Assembly (NCBI RefSeq): GCF_014892515.1
Contig: NZ_JADBGR010000054.1
Location: forward strand, 82,279 to 146,278
Origin: Myceligenerans pegani
GTDB lineage: Bacteria > Actinomycetota > Actinomycetes > Actinomycetales > Cellulomonadaceae
Length of the DNA stretch: 64,000 bases
Direction: 5' to 3'
Below are positions 53,760 to 61,971 of the stretch, in pieces; the first letter of the stretch is position 1; each line of letters begins with the position of its first letter. Under the pieces are notes generated by a model that searched no databases, had not been told where the DNA came from, and saw only the letters and a program-made list of their open reading frames with translations. Position numbers and translations under genes: made by a program.

Positions 53760-54656
53760 TTACCCCTTCACCGCCCCCGCCAGCGCGAAGGCCGACCCCG
53801 AGATCCGGGTGACCAGCACGTACAGCCCGAGCACCGGCGCGGCGTAGAGCAACGAGTACGCGGCGAGCTGCCCGTAGGCGACGCTGCCGTACTGCCCGAA
53901 GAACGCGAAGATGCTGACCGCCGCCGGCTGCTTCTCCGGGGAGAGCAGCAGCACGAACGGGACGAAGAAGTTCCCCCACGCCTGCACGAAAACGAAGATG
54001 AACACGACGGCGACCCCGGGCCGCATGAGCGGCAGCACGACCCGGCGCAGCGCCTGCATGGCTGACGCGCCCTCGGTCCACGCGGCCTCCTCGAGCGAGA
54101 CCGGGACGGAGTCCATGAAGTTCTTGGTCATCCAGATCGCCATGGGCAGCGACGTGGCCGCCATGAAGAAGACCGTCCCGGGCAGCGAGTCCAGCAGGTT
54201 GAGCTGCACGAACAGCGAGTACACCGGCACCATGACCGCGGTGATCGGCAGGCAGGTGCCGAACAGCACCGTGTACAGGAAGTACCGGCCGAACCGCATG
54301 CGGTACCGCGACAGCGGGTAGGCGGCGAGCACGGCGACCACGACGGTGATGGCCCCGGAGCCGAACGACAGCACGAACGCGTTCCACAGCGGCCGCCACG
54401 TCAGCTCGGGCGTCATGATCGCGGAGAAGTTCGCCGTCGTCACGGCCTCGGGCAGTCCGAACGAGAGCGTCGCCTCGGCGTCGAGCGACGCGAACACCAC
54501 CCACGCCGTCGGCAGCAGGAAGCACAGGGTGATCACCAGCAGGACGAGGTTCGCGGCCACCTTGGTCGCCCTGGGGCGTGGTCCCGTGAGCGGGGCGGCG
54601 GCTCCCGGCGCGCGCCCGGTCCGCTTCGCGGCGGCTTCCGTCGTCGTCGCGGCCAT
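53760..54656 (-). CDS. Sugar ABC transporter permease 2 (CUT1, MalG-like)
   Basis: A 298-aa inner-membrane permease with about six helices. The EAA motif reads E-E-A-A-W-T-E-G-A-S-A-M-Q near residue 205. It pairs with the upstream permease and the lipoprotein. A hydrophilic Ala/Thr-rich lead of ~30 residues precedes the first helix. The ATG shares one base with the upstream permease stop. No ATP-binding subunit is present, so an MsiK-type shared ATPase elsewhere must drive it. Confidence 0.92.
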   Translation of the reverse strand: MAATTTEAAAKRTGRAPGAAAPLTGPRPRATKVAANLVLLVITLCFLLPTAWVVFASLDAEATLSFGLPEAVTTANFSAIMTPELTWRPLWNAFVLSFGSGAITVVVAVLAAYPLSRYRMRFGRYFLYTVLFGTCLPITAVMVPVYSLFVQLNLLDSLPGTVFFMAATSLPMAIWMTKNFMDSVPVSLEEAAWTEGASAMQALRRVVLPLMRPGVAVVFIFVFVQAWGNFFVPFVLLLSPEKQPAAVSIFAFFGQYGSVAYGQLAAYSLLYAAPVLGLYVLVTRISGSAFALAGAVKG

Positions 54657-55531
54657 CAGTCCACCTCCGGTCGGAGCGCGCGGATGTAGATCACGGAGAA
54701 GACGCCGCCCACGACGATCATCACCGTCGCGATGGCCGTGCCGTAGCCGACCTGCGCGAACTTGAACGCCTCCTGGTAGGCCAGGATCGGCAGGGTCGAG
54801 CTGTCCGTGCCCGGGCCGCCGCCGGTCATCACGTAGATCAGCGTGAACACGGACAGCGTCTGCAGCGTGGTGAGCATGAGGTTGGTCGAGATGCTGCGCC
54901 GGATGACCGGCAGCGTCACCCAGGCCAGGCGTTGCGCGCCGTTCGCGCCGTCGAGCTGCGCCGCCTCGGTGAGATCCGGCGGCACCTCCGCGAGCGCCGC
55001 GGAGTACACCATCATCGAGAAGGCGGTGCCGCGCCAGATGTTGGCGAGCACGACGGCGAGCATCGGGGTGGAGTAGAGCCAGTCGGGTCCGGTGACGCCG
55101 ATGCCGGCGAGCATGGCGTTCAGCGTGCCGTCGGCGTGGAAGAACGCGTAGGCGGCGAACGCGGCGACGATCTCGGGCAGCACCCAGGCGGCGACGACGA
55201 CGGTCGAGGCGATCGACCGCACGGGCCGCACGGCCGAGCGGAGCAGTCCGGCGAGCGCGAGGCCGAGCACGTTCTGTCCGACCACCGCGGAGGCGAAGAC
55301 GAACACGACGGTGAGCCAGAGCGACTTGGGGAAGTCGGGGTCGGCGAGCAGGCCGGCGTAGTTGCCGAGGCCGATCCACTCGGGGTTCGCGGCGGTGGGC
55401 CCGGTGAGCGCGGTGTTGGTGAAGGAGCCGTAGAACGACCACACCACGGGGCCCAGCATGAACAGCGCGAGCAGGGCGACGGCGGGCGCGAGCGGTACCG
55501 CCCGCGCCGCGCCGCGGGACATGACGGCCAC
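54656..55531 (-). CDS. Sugar ABC transporter permease 1 (CUT1, MalF-like)
   Basis: A permease of about 290 aa with six helices; the EAA loop is D-L-T-E-A-A-Q-L-D-G-A-N-G near residue 187. L-T-V-V-F-V-F-A-S-A-V-V-G marks the start of the permease core. GTG 55531, 2 bp after the solute-binding protein stop with AGGG 6 nt upstream, is preferred; ATG 55522 would trim three residues. The order binding protein-permease-permease is that of CUT1 carbohydrate importers. Confidence 0.92.
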   Translation of the reverse strand: MAVMSRGAARAVPLAPAVALLALFMLGPVVWSFYGSFTNTALTGPTAANPEWIGLGNYAGLLADPDFPKSLWLTVVFVFASAVVGQNVLGLALAGLLRSAVRPVRSIASTVVVAAWVLPEIVAAFAAYAFFHADGTLNAMLAGIGVTGPDWLYSTPMLAVVLANIWRGTAFSMMVYSAALAEVPPDLTEAAQLDGANGAQRLAWVTLPVIRRSISTNLMLTTLQTLSVFTLIYVMTGGGPGTDSSTLPILAYQEAFKFAQVGYGTAIATVMIVVGGVFSVIYIRALRPEVD

Positions 55532-55533
55532 GG

Positions 55534-56892
55534 TCAGCCCTGGGTCGTGTGCTCGTCGCCGACGATGCCGGCGACCGTCTCGTCGTAGACGGCGGCGGCC
55601 TCCTCGGGTGTCTGCTGGCCGGTCATGACGGATTCCATCGCGACCATGATGGCGTTGGACACCTGTGGGTAGTCCGACGTCGCGGGCCGGAAGTGGGTGA
55701 CGTCCACCAGGTCGGTGAAGAATCCGGTGGTGGGGTTGGACTCGGTGTACTCGGGGTCCTCGGCGACGTCGGTGCGGACGGCGATCTGGCTGTTGGCGAC
55801 GTCGAACCAGAGGGAGTTCTCCCGGTTCAGGGCCGTGGCGACGAACTCGAAGGCCTCGTCGGGGACCTCGGTGCCGGCGCCGACGGCGAGCGTCCAGCCG
55901 CCGGACATGCTCACGGCGCCCGGGGCGGCGCCGTTCTGGGTGGGCATGGCGGCCGTGCCGATCTTCTCGGACCACTCGGGCCAGGGCGCGACGCCGGACT
56001 CGAGCCAGTTGCCGGGGAGCCAGGACCCGTCCAGGGCGATGCCGACCTTGCCGTCGGGCAGCCACTCGGCCTGCACGGTGTTGCCGATGTTGGTGTCGAG
56101 TGCCTGCTGCGGGGTGGGCGCGAGGCCCTCGGAGAACACGGTCTCGATGAACTCGAGGGAGTCGACGAAGCCCTGCGAGCCCAGCACCCACCTGCCGTCC
56201 TCGTAGAGGGTGTCGCCCGTGCCGTAGAGCAGCATCTCGAAGCCCTGCATCACGGAGGCCTCGCCCATGGGCTTTCCCGAGTACATGTTGAACGGGATCA
56301 CGTCGGGGTCCGACTGCTTGATGGCCCGGGCGGCCTCGAGGATGTCGTCCCACGACGACGGCGCCCAGTCCGCGGGCAGGCCGGCCTCGGCGAGCACGTC
56401 CTTGTTGAACCACAGGCCGCGGGTGTCGGTGCCCATGGGCACGCCGTAGGTCCTGCCGTCGTCGCCGAGGCCGGCCTGCTTGGCGCTGTCGACGAACTGG
56501 TCCCACTCGTCCCACTCCGCGAGGTAGTCGTCGAGGGGCAGCAGGTACCCGGCCTCGACGTCGGACTTGATCATGTACGTGTCCTCGTACATGACGTCGG
56601 GGGCGGTGGCGGGCGACCGGTTCATCAGGGCGAGCTTGGTGAAGTAGTCGTTCTGCGCCGCCTCGATGGGGACGAGCTCGACGGTGATGCCGGGGTTGGC
56701 CTCCTCGTAGTCGGCCTTGACGTTCTTGAAGAGTTCGTCGGCCTGGGTGAAGTTGCCGAACTTCTGGTAGGCGACGGTGATCGTGGCGTCGCCGGACCCG
56801 CTCCCGCCGGTGCCGCACGCGGCGAGCGGCAGGGCGAGTGCGACCGTGACGGGTGCGGCGAGGACTCGGGTGAGGCTTGATGCCGTGCGCAT
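55534..56892 (-). CDS. Sugar-binding lipoprotein of the ABC transporter
   Basis: Extracellular solute-binding protein (family 1), 452 aa. ATG 56892 has GGGAG 4-5 nt upstream; the signal peptide ends at lipobox L-A-A-C. The mature part opens with I-T-V-A-Y-Q-K-F-G-N-F, then D-Y-E-E-A-N-P-G-I-T-V-E-L and V-P-M-G-T-D-T-R-G-L-W-F-N-K. The sugar cannot be named from sequence. A LacI-type operator sits upstream, so induction by the transported sugar is likely. Confidence 0.92.
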   Translation of the reverse strand: MRTASSLTRVLAAPVTVALALPLAACGTGGSGSGDATITVAYQKFGNFTQADELFKNVKADYEEANPGITVELVPIEAAQNDYFTKLALMNRSPATAPDVMYEDTYMIKSDVEAGYLLPLDDYLAEWDEWDQFVDSAKQAGLGDDGRTYGVPMGTDTRGLWFNKDVLAEAGLPADWAPSSWDDILEAARAIKQSDPDVIPFNMYSGKPMGEASVMQGFEMLLYGTGDTLYEDGRWVLGSQGFVDSLEFIETVFSEGLAPTPQQALDTNIGNTVQAEWLPDGKVGIALDGSWLPGNWLESGVAPWPEWSEKIGTAAMPTQNGAAPGAVSMSGGWTLAVGAGTEVPDEAFEFVATALNRENSLWFDVANSQIAVRTDVAEDPEYTESNPTTGFFTDLVDVTHFRPATSDYPQVSNAIMVAMESVMTGQQTPEEAAAVYDETVAGIVGDEHTTQG

Positions 56893-56970
56893 GAGGCTCC
56901 CTTGCGTCGTGCGGTGCCCGGCGACGCCGCCAGGCGGGCTGAGGTTCACAATTCACCTCGGACGTGACGG

Positions 56971-56998
56971 AGTCAAGACCCATTTGTCAGCGCTGTCA
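56971..56998 (-). promoter_or_regulatory. LacI-type operator and -35 box of the sugar ABC operon
   Basis: TGTCAGCGCTGTCA at 56985-56998 fits the LacI-family operator pattern TGnnAGCGCTnnCA. Eight bp nearer the gene, the minus strand has TTGACT (complement of 56971-56976), a good -35; the -10 region about 17 bp on (around AATTGT) is AT-rich but not canonical. The operator lies just upstream of the promoter, so it could act for repression by a LacI-family protein encoded elsewhere. Confidence 0.55.
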
Positions 56999-57096
56999 GC
57001 CCGGCGGTGTGCGCCGGCGGTGGCGAGGTCGTGCAGGATCGCCCGCACCGGGCGCGCGCGCCTGCCGCCGCCCGGCCCGTGCGGCACACTGTCGTA

Positions 57097-58308
57097 GTGA
57101 CGTCGCAGAATCCCGCTGATCCAGCCGCCGGTGACCCGGTCCCGAGCTGGCTGCGCACCGGGGCGGGCTGGTCGTGGCGGCTCATCGTGCTGCTGGCCGC
57201 CGTCGCGACCGTGTTCTGGCTGACCTGGCAGGTACAGCTCGTCTTCGTCGCGCTCTTCCTCGCCCTGGTCATCACCGCGGTGCTCAACCCCGTCACCGAC
57301 CTCTACGAGCGCGTCATGCCCCGGCCGCTCGCCACCGCCCTCGCGATCCTCACGGGCGTGGTCGTCGTCGGCGGCCTGCTCACCTACGTGGTCGCGTCCG
57401 TGGCGGGGCAGTGGGAACGGCTCGCACTCCAGTTCAGCAGCGGCGTCGACCAGCTCGTCGCGATCGTCGAGTCCCTGCCCGGCCCGTTCGAGGTCGACGT
57501 CGGCCAACGCAGCCAGTGGCTAACCGACCTGTCCGGCTGGGTCCGCGAGAACAGCGAGGAGCTCGCCGCCCGCGCCGCCGAAGGCGCCGGCTCCGTGGTC
57601 GAGGCGTTCGCCGCGCTCGCGCTCGCCATCTTCCTCACCGTCTTCTTCCTGGCGTCGGGCGCGACGATGTGGCGCTGGTTCCTCGCCCAGATCCCCGCCG
57701 CCCACCGCGCGAGCTGGCGCGAGGCCGCCGGCGCGGGCTGGTACACGTTCTCCGGCTACACCCGCGGGACCGTCATCGTCGCCATCACCAACGGCATCCT
57801 CGCCGGCATCTTCCTCGCCATCCTCGGCGTCCCCCTGTCCGCACCCCTGGCCGTCCTGGTGTTCATCGGCACGTTCATCCCCATCATCGGCGCGCCCCTC
57901 GCCATGATCATCGCCGCCGTCGTCGCCCTCGCCGCCCAGGGGCCCCTCACCGCGCTCTTCGTCATCCTCGGCATCGCCGGCATCGGCCAGCTCGAGGGCC
58001 ACGTGCTGCAGCCGCTCATCATGGGCAGGCAGGTCTCCCTGCACCCGGTCGTGGTGGCGCTCGCGGTCACCACGGGAACGCTGGTGGCCGGCGTCCTCGG
58101 CGCCGTCGTCGCCGTGCCCCTGGTCGCGGTCGCGTGGGCCGTCTTCAGCGCGCTGCGGCGCCGGGCCTCGGGCGACCTCGACGACGACGGCGACGCCGCT
58201 CGCGCGGACACGCCACCGGGCGAGCCCGCACCGGGCGGGCAGCCCGCGCCGGTGACCGACGAACCACGGCCGCCGTCGGACACCGCGCGGGTGCATACCG
58301 ACACATGA
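57097..58308 (+). CDS. AI-2E (PerM) family transporter
   Basis: A 403-aa permease with the AI-2E exporter family topology: about eight helices, starting with L-I-V-L-L-A-A-V-A-T-V-F-W-L near residue 28 and a long cytoplasmic helical section (about 105-170). The conserved core has Y-T-F-S-G-Y-T-R-G-T near 220, F-I-G-T-F-I-P-I-I-G-A-P, and L-E-G-H-V-L-Q-P-L-I-M-G near 304. The tail is acidic and Pro-rich. GTG 57097 with CACACT 6 nt upstream may be leaderless. Substrate unknown; family members include Na+/H+ antiporters. Confidence 0.88.
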   Translation: MTSQNPADPAAGDPVPSWLRTGAGWSWRLIVLLAAVATVFWLTWQVQLVFVALFLALVITAVLNPVTDLYERVMPRPLATALAILTGVVVVGGLLTYVVASVAGQWERLALQFSSGVDQLVAIVESLPGPFEVDVGQRSQWLTDLSGWVRENSEELAARAAEGAGSVVEAFAALALAIFLTVFFLASGATMWRWFLAQIPAAHRASWREAAGAGWYTFSGYTRGTVIVAITNGILAGIFLAILGVPLSAPLAVLVFIGTFIPIIGAPLAMIIAAVVALAAQGPLTALFVILGIAGIGQLEGHVLQPLIMGRQVSLHPVVVALAVTTGTLVAGVLGAVVAVPLVAVAWAVFSALRRRASGDLDDDGDAARADTPPGEPAPGGQPAPVTDEPRPPSDTARVHTDT

Positions 58309-58354
58309 ATGTGCAGGTCAGTGTGGCTGTGCAGGGTGCCGTCTGTGGCAGGGT

Positions 58355-58978
58355 ATGCGGGTGGAACCCTTCGTCCTCGCCAACGAGACCGTGCGGCTGT
58401 CCGTCCCCACCGAGGACGACGTCGACACGATCATGGATGCCTGCCAGGACCCGGACATCTCGGACTGGACCGTCGTGCCGTCGCCGTACCTGCGGTCGGA
58501 CGCCGAACTCTTCGTGAGACGGTTCGTGCCCGACGGCTGGGCTCGCGGCAGCGAGTTCAACTGGGCGGTGCGCGAGCCCGGAGACACGGACGGGCCCCTG
58601 CTGGGCATGGTCGGCCTGCACTTCGAGGGCCGCGCGGGGGCGCCCGACGAGGAGAGGTCGGCCGAGATCGGCTACTGGACCACCCCCGGCGCCCGCGGCA
58701 AGGGACTCGCGACCCAGGCCGCGCGGCTCGTCGTCGACTGGGGCTTCGACCCGGAAGGGCTGGGGCTGGCCGTGATCACCTGGGTGGCGTACGTCGGGAA
58801 CTGGGGGTCGCGCCGGGTGGCATGGAACGTCGGGTTCCGGGTCGAGGGCACGCTCCGCCGCTACGGCCTGCAGCGGGGGAAACGGCGGGACGCCTGGATC
58901 GGCACGCTGCTGCCCGAGGACCCGCGGGAGCCGAACGAGCAGTGGACGGGGCCCGACCCGGCGGTGCTGCGGACCTGA
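58355..58978 (+). CDS. GNAT family N-acetyltransferase
   Basis: A 207-aa acetyltransferase of the RimJ/RimL type. The acetyl-CoA signature is G-A-R-G-K-G-L-A-T-Q-A near residue 113; it is preceded by E-I-G-Y-W and followed by N-W-G-S-R-R-V-A-W-N-V-G-F, both typical of the family that acts on protein N-termini or small amines. The target is unknown. The gene follows the AI-2E transporter by 46 bp. Confidence 0.9.
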   Translation: MRVEPFVLANETVRLSVPTEDDVDTIMDACQDPDISDWTVVPSPYLRSDAELFVRRFVPDGWARGSEFNWAVREPGDTDGPLLGMVGLHFEGRAGAPDEERSAEIGYWTTPGARGKGLATQAARLVVDWGFDPEGLGLAVITWVAYVGNWGSRRVAWNVGFRVEGTLRRYGLQRGKRRDAWIGTLLPEDPREPNEQWTGPDPAVLRT

Positions 58979-58993
58979 TCCGGGCGGCCGGGC

Positions 58994-59776
58994 TCATGCC
59001 AGCGCCCGGTCGATGACCGCCTTCGCGGCCCCGGCACGCTCCTGGAATCCCGTCCGCCCGGCCAGCAGCTCCCCGGCCGCCTCGACGAGACCGGCGTAGG
59101 CGGCCCAGGCGAACGTGCCGCCGACCGAGATGCGCGCGACGCCGGCCTCCGCGAGCTCGGCCGGGGACGGCCCGCCGGGCCGCAGCAGCACGTTGACCGG
59201 CCGGTCCACGGCGCCCACCAGGGCCGTGATGTCGTCGATCGCAGTGAGCCCGGGGGCGTAGAGCACATCCGCGCCCGCCTCCTGGTAGGCCTGGAGCCGC
59301 GCGATCGTGTCCGCCAGGTCCGGACGGCCGTGCAGGTAGTTCTCGCAGCGGCCGGTCAGCACGAGGTCGCCGGACGCCTCGGCCGCGGCGGCGATCCGCT
59401 CGGCGGCGAGCGCGGCGTCGTAGACAGGGTCGCCGGCGCGCCCCGTGTAGTCCTCGATCGAGAAGCCGGCCAGCCCGGCGCCACGGGCACCCTCGGCCGT
59501 GCGGGCGACGTCGTCGGGCGTGTCGCCGAAGCCGTTCTCCAGGTCGGCGCTGACCGGGATGCCGACCGCCGCCACGAGCACGGCGGCGTGGCCGAGGGCC
59601 TCGTCGCGCGAGACGCTGCTGTCGGGCCGGCCGAGGGTGGCGGCGAACCCGCTGCTCGTGGTCGCGATCGCGGCGTACCCGAGCTCGGCGAGGATGCGGG
59701 CCGAACCCGCGTCCCACGCGTTGCCCAGGAGCAGCGGGTCGCCGGGACGATGCAGGTCGAGGAACGAGGAGGTCAT
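58994..59776 (-). CDS. Isocitrate lyase/PEP mutase family protein
   Basis: A 260-aa (beta/alpha)8-barrel protein. Motifs include L-L-G-N-A-W-D-A-G-S-A-R near residue 16, A-I-A-T-T-S-S-G, V-S-A-D-L-E-N-G-F-G with metal ligands near 77, G-F-S-I-E-D-Y, and V-L-T-G-R-C-E-N-Y. The Cys of true isocitrate lyase (K-K-C-G-H) is missing, so the reaction is another C-C or P-C bond change, as in 2-methylisocitrate or phosphonopyruvate-type enzymes. ATG 59776; a tandem repeat lies just upstream. Confidence 0.88.
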   Translation of the reverse strand: MTSSFLDLHRPGDPLLLGNAWDAGSARILAELGYAAIATTSSGFAATLGRPDSSVSRDEALGHAAVLVAAVGIPVSADLENGFGDTPDDVARTAEGARGAGLAGFSIEDYTGRAGDPVYDAALAAERIAAAAEASGDLVLTGRCENYLHGRPDLADTIARLQAYQEAGADVLYAPGLTAIDDITALVGAVDRPVNVLLRPGGPSPAELAEAGVARISVGGTFAWAAYAGLVEAAGELLAGRTGFQERAGAAKAVIDRALA

Positions 59777-59790
59777 GCCGGGACCGTAGC

Positions 59791-59866
59791 ACCGGCCCGG
59801 CGAGGCGCCGGGCTTGCAGCCTTCCCGCACCGGCCCGGCGAGGCGCCGGGCTTGCAGCCTTCTCGC
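59791..59866. repeat. 38-bp tandem duplication with hairpins
   Basis: Two direct copies of a 38-bp unit (59791-59828 and 59829-59866) differ at one base. Each contains GCCCGGCG-AGG-CGCCGGGC, a perfect 8-bp hairpin with a 3-nt loop. It begins 14 bp upstream of the PEP-mutase-like gene. Confidence 0.8.
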
Positions 59867-60161
59867 CGGCGGCCGGCGACCTCGACCTGACCGGTACCGA
59901 TCGCGATGACTTCCGCGGGGCCGGCCCGTCGGACCTGGTATGGATCAGCGGCGCCACGGGCGGACCGTGGCACGGCGTCCAGGAGGGGACCGGACGCTTC
60001 CCTCTCACCCGACGACCGAGGAGCACGATCATGAACGACGCGGAGACCACGCTCGACACCCGATGTGCTGGCCTTCGGCAAGGGCACGTTCAGCCAGACC
60101 CGCCACGTGCCGCGGTAGCTGGTCCTTCGAGCGTGACCCGGCCGCGTCGGTTCGTCCGCGC
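59867..60161. other. Intergenic stretch with a possible frameshifted gene start
   Basis: About 300 bp without an intact gene. ATG 60031 has AGGAG 8 nt upstream and reads M-N-D-A-E-T-T-L-D-T; shifting frame by one base near 60060 continues D-V-L-A-F-G-K-G-T-F-S-Q-T-R-H-V-P-R and stops at 60115. That looks like a decayed small gene, but I cannot name its family. Confidence 0.25.
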
Positions 60162-60494
60162 CTACTTCGGCGGCAGGGAACCGGCGAAGTCCACGCCCCT
60201 CCGCACCCACGCCGAGACCTCCTCCTCCGTGCCGAGGTGGTCGGCGTCGACGTCGAGCCATCCGGTCATGACGCGCCCGCCCATCACCGCCTGGCGGGCA
60301 GGCGTGGTGCGCAGGAGGTCGTCGGCGGCGTCTGCCCCGACGCGCACCAGGATCCCGCCCGAGCCCCGCACCGCCACCGCGAGATTCCCGTCGACCAGGA
60401 ACGAGAGCCCGCCGAACATCCGCCACTCGGTGATCCCGGAGCTTCCGTCGAGAGCGGCTCGGATCTCGTCCGCGAGGGCCACGTCGTATGCCAT
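60162..60494 (-). CDS. TfoX N-terminal-domain protein
   Basis: A 110-aa protein matching the TfoX/Sxy N-terminal domain: M-F-G-G-L-S-F-L-V-D-G near residue 26, A-V-R-G-S-G-G-I-L-V-R-V-G and G-R-V-M-T-G-W-L near 72. The C-terminal domain of true Sxy is absent. In gamma-proteobacteria Sxy activates competence; for stand-alone actinobacterial versions no role is known. It sits downstream of the DUF1772 gene. Confidence 0.85.
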   Translation of the reverse strand: MAYDVALADEIRAALDGSSGITEWRMFGGLSFLVDGNLAVAVRGSGGILVRVGADAADDLLRTTPARQAVMGGRVMTGWLDVDADHLGTEEEVSAWVRRGVDFAGSLPPK

Positions 60495-60503
60495 GGTCCG
60501 AGG

Positions 60504-61136
60504 CTACGCCTGCGCCGGGCCGGCCTTCCCGGCCGGACGGGTCGCAGCCGGTGCGTCTCCCTCCGCCGTCGAGCCGGGGGCGGAGGAGCGGTGCCGCAGG
60601 TGCAGGACCGCGAGCGTGGCGGCAAGGAGCGCGACCCCGCTGAGCGCGGCGCGCACCGCGTTCCACGCCTGCCACGGCTGGGAGTAGCCGGTCCAGATCC
60701 GCTCGGCCTCGGCAGGATCCTCCGGGACGACGACGGCGGCGAGCGAACCGTTCATCGGGACGATGACGGCCATGGTGAGCACCAGACCGCCCAGGAGGTA
60801 GACGACGGCCGCGGCGAACAGCAGGACCGCCGAGCGCCGTCGCCTCTCGCGGAGGCACAGCACGGCCGCGAGACCCATCACCGCAGGCGTGAGGAAGAAC
60901 GCCGGGAAGAAGACGGCGTTGCGCACCGAGTCGTTCATCGCCTGCATCGCGGTGATCGCCACGCGCGGATCGGTCGCGTCCAGCCCCCACATCGTGGAAC
61001 AGGTCCAGGCGTAGAAGAACCCGAAGATCGCGCCGCCGAACAGGACCGCGGTGACGGCGGCGACGGCCGCCGGGGACGACGCGGACGGCGCCGCGTCCTT
61101 CGCGGCGGCGACGGCGTGGGGGTTGATCGCGGACAT
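60504..61136 (-). CDS. DUF1772 membrane protein (anthrone-oxygenase-like)
   Basis: A 210-aa protein with four membrane helices (about 25-46, 72-93, 102-124, 163-181). F-F-Y-A-W-T-C-S-T-M-W-G-L near residue 40 and N-D-S-V-R-N-A-V-F-F-P-A-F-F near 69 are typical of DUF1772, a family related to noranthrone monooxygenase. W-N-A-V-R near 160 is also conserved. ATG 61136 has GGGAGG 4-5 nt upstream. Divergent from a TetR gene across a 69-bp region holding a 27-bp palindrome, so it is the probable target of that repressor. Confidence 0.85.
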   Translation of the reverse strand: MSAINPHAVAAAKDAAPSASSPAAVAAVTAVLFGGAIFGFFYAWTCSTMWGLDATDPRVAITAMQAMNDSVRNAVFFPAFFLTPAVMGLAAVLCLRERRRRSAVLLFAAAVVYLLGGLVLTMAVIVPMNGSLAAVVVPEDPAEAERIWTGYSQPWQAWNAVRAALSGVALLAATLAVLHLRHRSSAPGSTAEGDAPAATRPAGKAGPAQA

Positions 61137-61161
61137 CGAGCCTCCCGGGGAACCGAACGAT

Positions 61162-61188
61162 TGCGTTCGGATCCAGTATCCGAACGCA
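61162..61188. promoter_or_regulatory. Palindromic TetR-type operator between the DUF1772 and tetR genes
   Basis: TGCGTTCGGAT (61162-61172) and ATCCGAACGCA (61178-61188) are perfect inverted arms around 5 bp. A second, overlapping dyad, CCGAAC/GTTCGG (61153-61158, 61165-61170), shares the left arm. TACGCT (61193-61198) 7 nt before the tetR ATG fits a -10 for a leaderless message. Binding would block both divergent promoters. Confidence 0.65.
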
Positions 61189-61205
61189 GCGGTACGCTTG
61201 TCAAC

Positions 61206-61847
61206 ATGTCGACGACGAACCCCGCGCGAGGCCGCCTTCCCTCGGAGGAGCGCTCGCGGCGGCGGCGGGAGATTCTCGAGGCCGCCGTGCACGTCGTCGC
61301 CGAGCGCGGGTACCAGCGCACGACCATGCAGCACGTCGCGCGGCGGGCCGGGGCCTCGAAGGAAACGCTGTACTCGTGGTTCGGCGGCAAGGAAGGGCTG
61401 CTCGCGGCCGTGGTCTCGACCAACGCGCAGGCCGCCGCGGAACGGGTGGGGCACGTGCTCGCCGTCGCGCGGACCCCGACGGCCGAGTCCGCCCGGCGGA
61501 CGCTCACCGCCTACGCCGCCGCCCAGCTCACGCTGCTCACCGGCCGGGACTCGGTGGTACTGAACCGCGCCGCGATGAGTTCCCCGACGCTGGCCGAGGT
61601 ACTGCTGCGAGAGGGGCGCCACCGGGTGGGGCCGATCGTCGCGCGATATCTCCGGGAACTGCACGAGCGGGAGATCATCGACGCGCAGGACCCCGAGGCG
61701 GCCTTCCAGCTGCTGTACGGGCTGGTGGTCCGCGACGTGCAGATCAGGGTCCTCCTCGGCGAGCCCGCCCCCGGCCCCGCGCGGATCAGGGCGGACGCCG
61801 AGCAGGCGGTGGACCGGTTCTTCCAGCTGGCCGGCGTCGTCTCCTGA
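61206..61847 (+). CDS. TetR family transcriptional regulator
   Basis: A 213-aa one-component repressor. The HTH is at about 20-68 (I-L-E-A-A-V-H-V-V-A-E-R-G-Y, then A-G-A-S-K-E-T-L-Y-S-W-F-G-G-K-E-G). The C-terminal part contains a typical TetR ligand-binding helix bundle, with R-D-S-V-V-L-N-R-A-A near residue 113. ATG 61206 follows a TACGCT box by 7 nt, with no ribosome-binding site. It probably represses itself and the divergent DUF1772 gene. Confidence 0.9.
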   Translation: MSTTNPARGRLPSEERSRRRREILEAAVHVVAERGYQRTTMQHVARRAGASKETLYSWFGGKEGLLAAVVSTNAQAAAERVGHVLAVARTPTAESARRTLTAYAAAQLTLLTGRDSVVLNRAAMSSPTLAEVLLREGRHRVGPIVARYLRELHEREIIDAQDPEAAFQLLYGLVVRDVQIRVLLGEPAPGPARIRADAEQAVDRFFQLAGVVS

Positions 61848-61971
61848 CGTCACGCTCGCCCCGGCGTCGGCCTGTGCGGTGGCGACCCGAGAGCACCCGC
61901 ATGACGATGGACGGAGCTGACCCGGGCCGCCGTCGTCGGTCCGCCGAGAAGGCCGGAAGAGAGGACCCACC

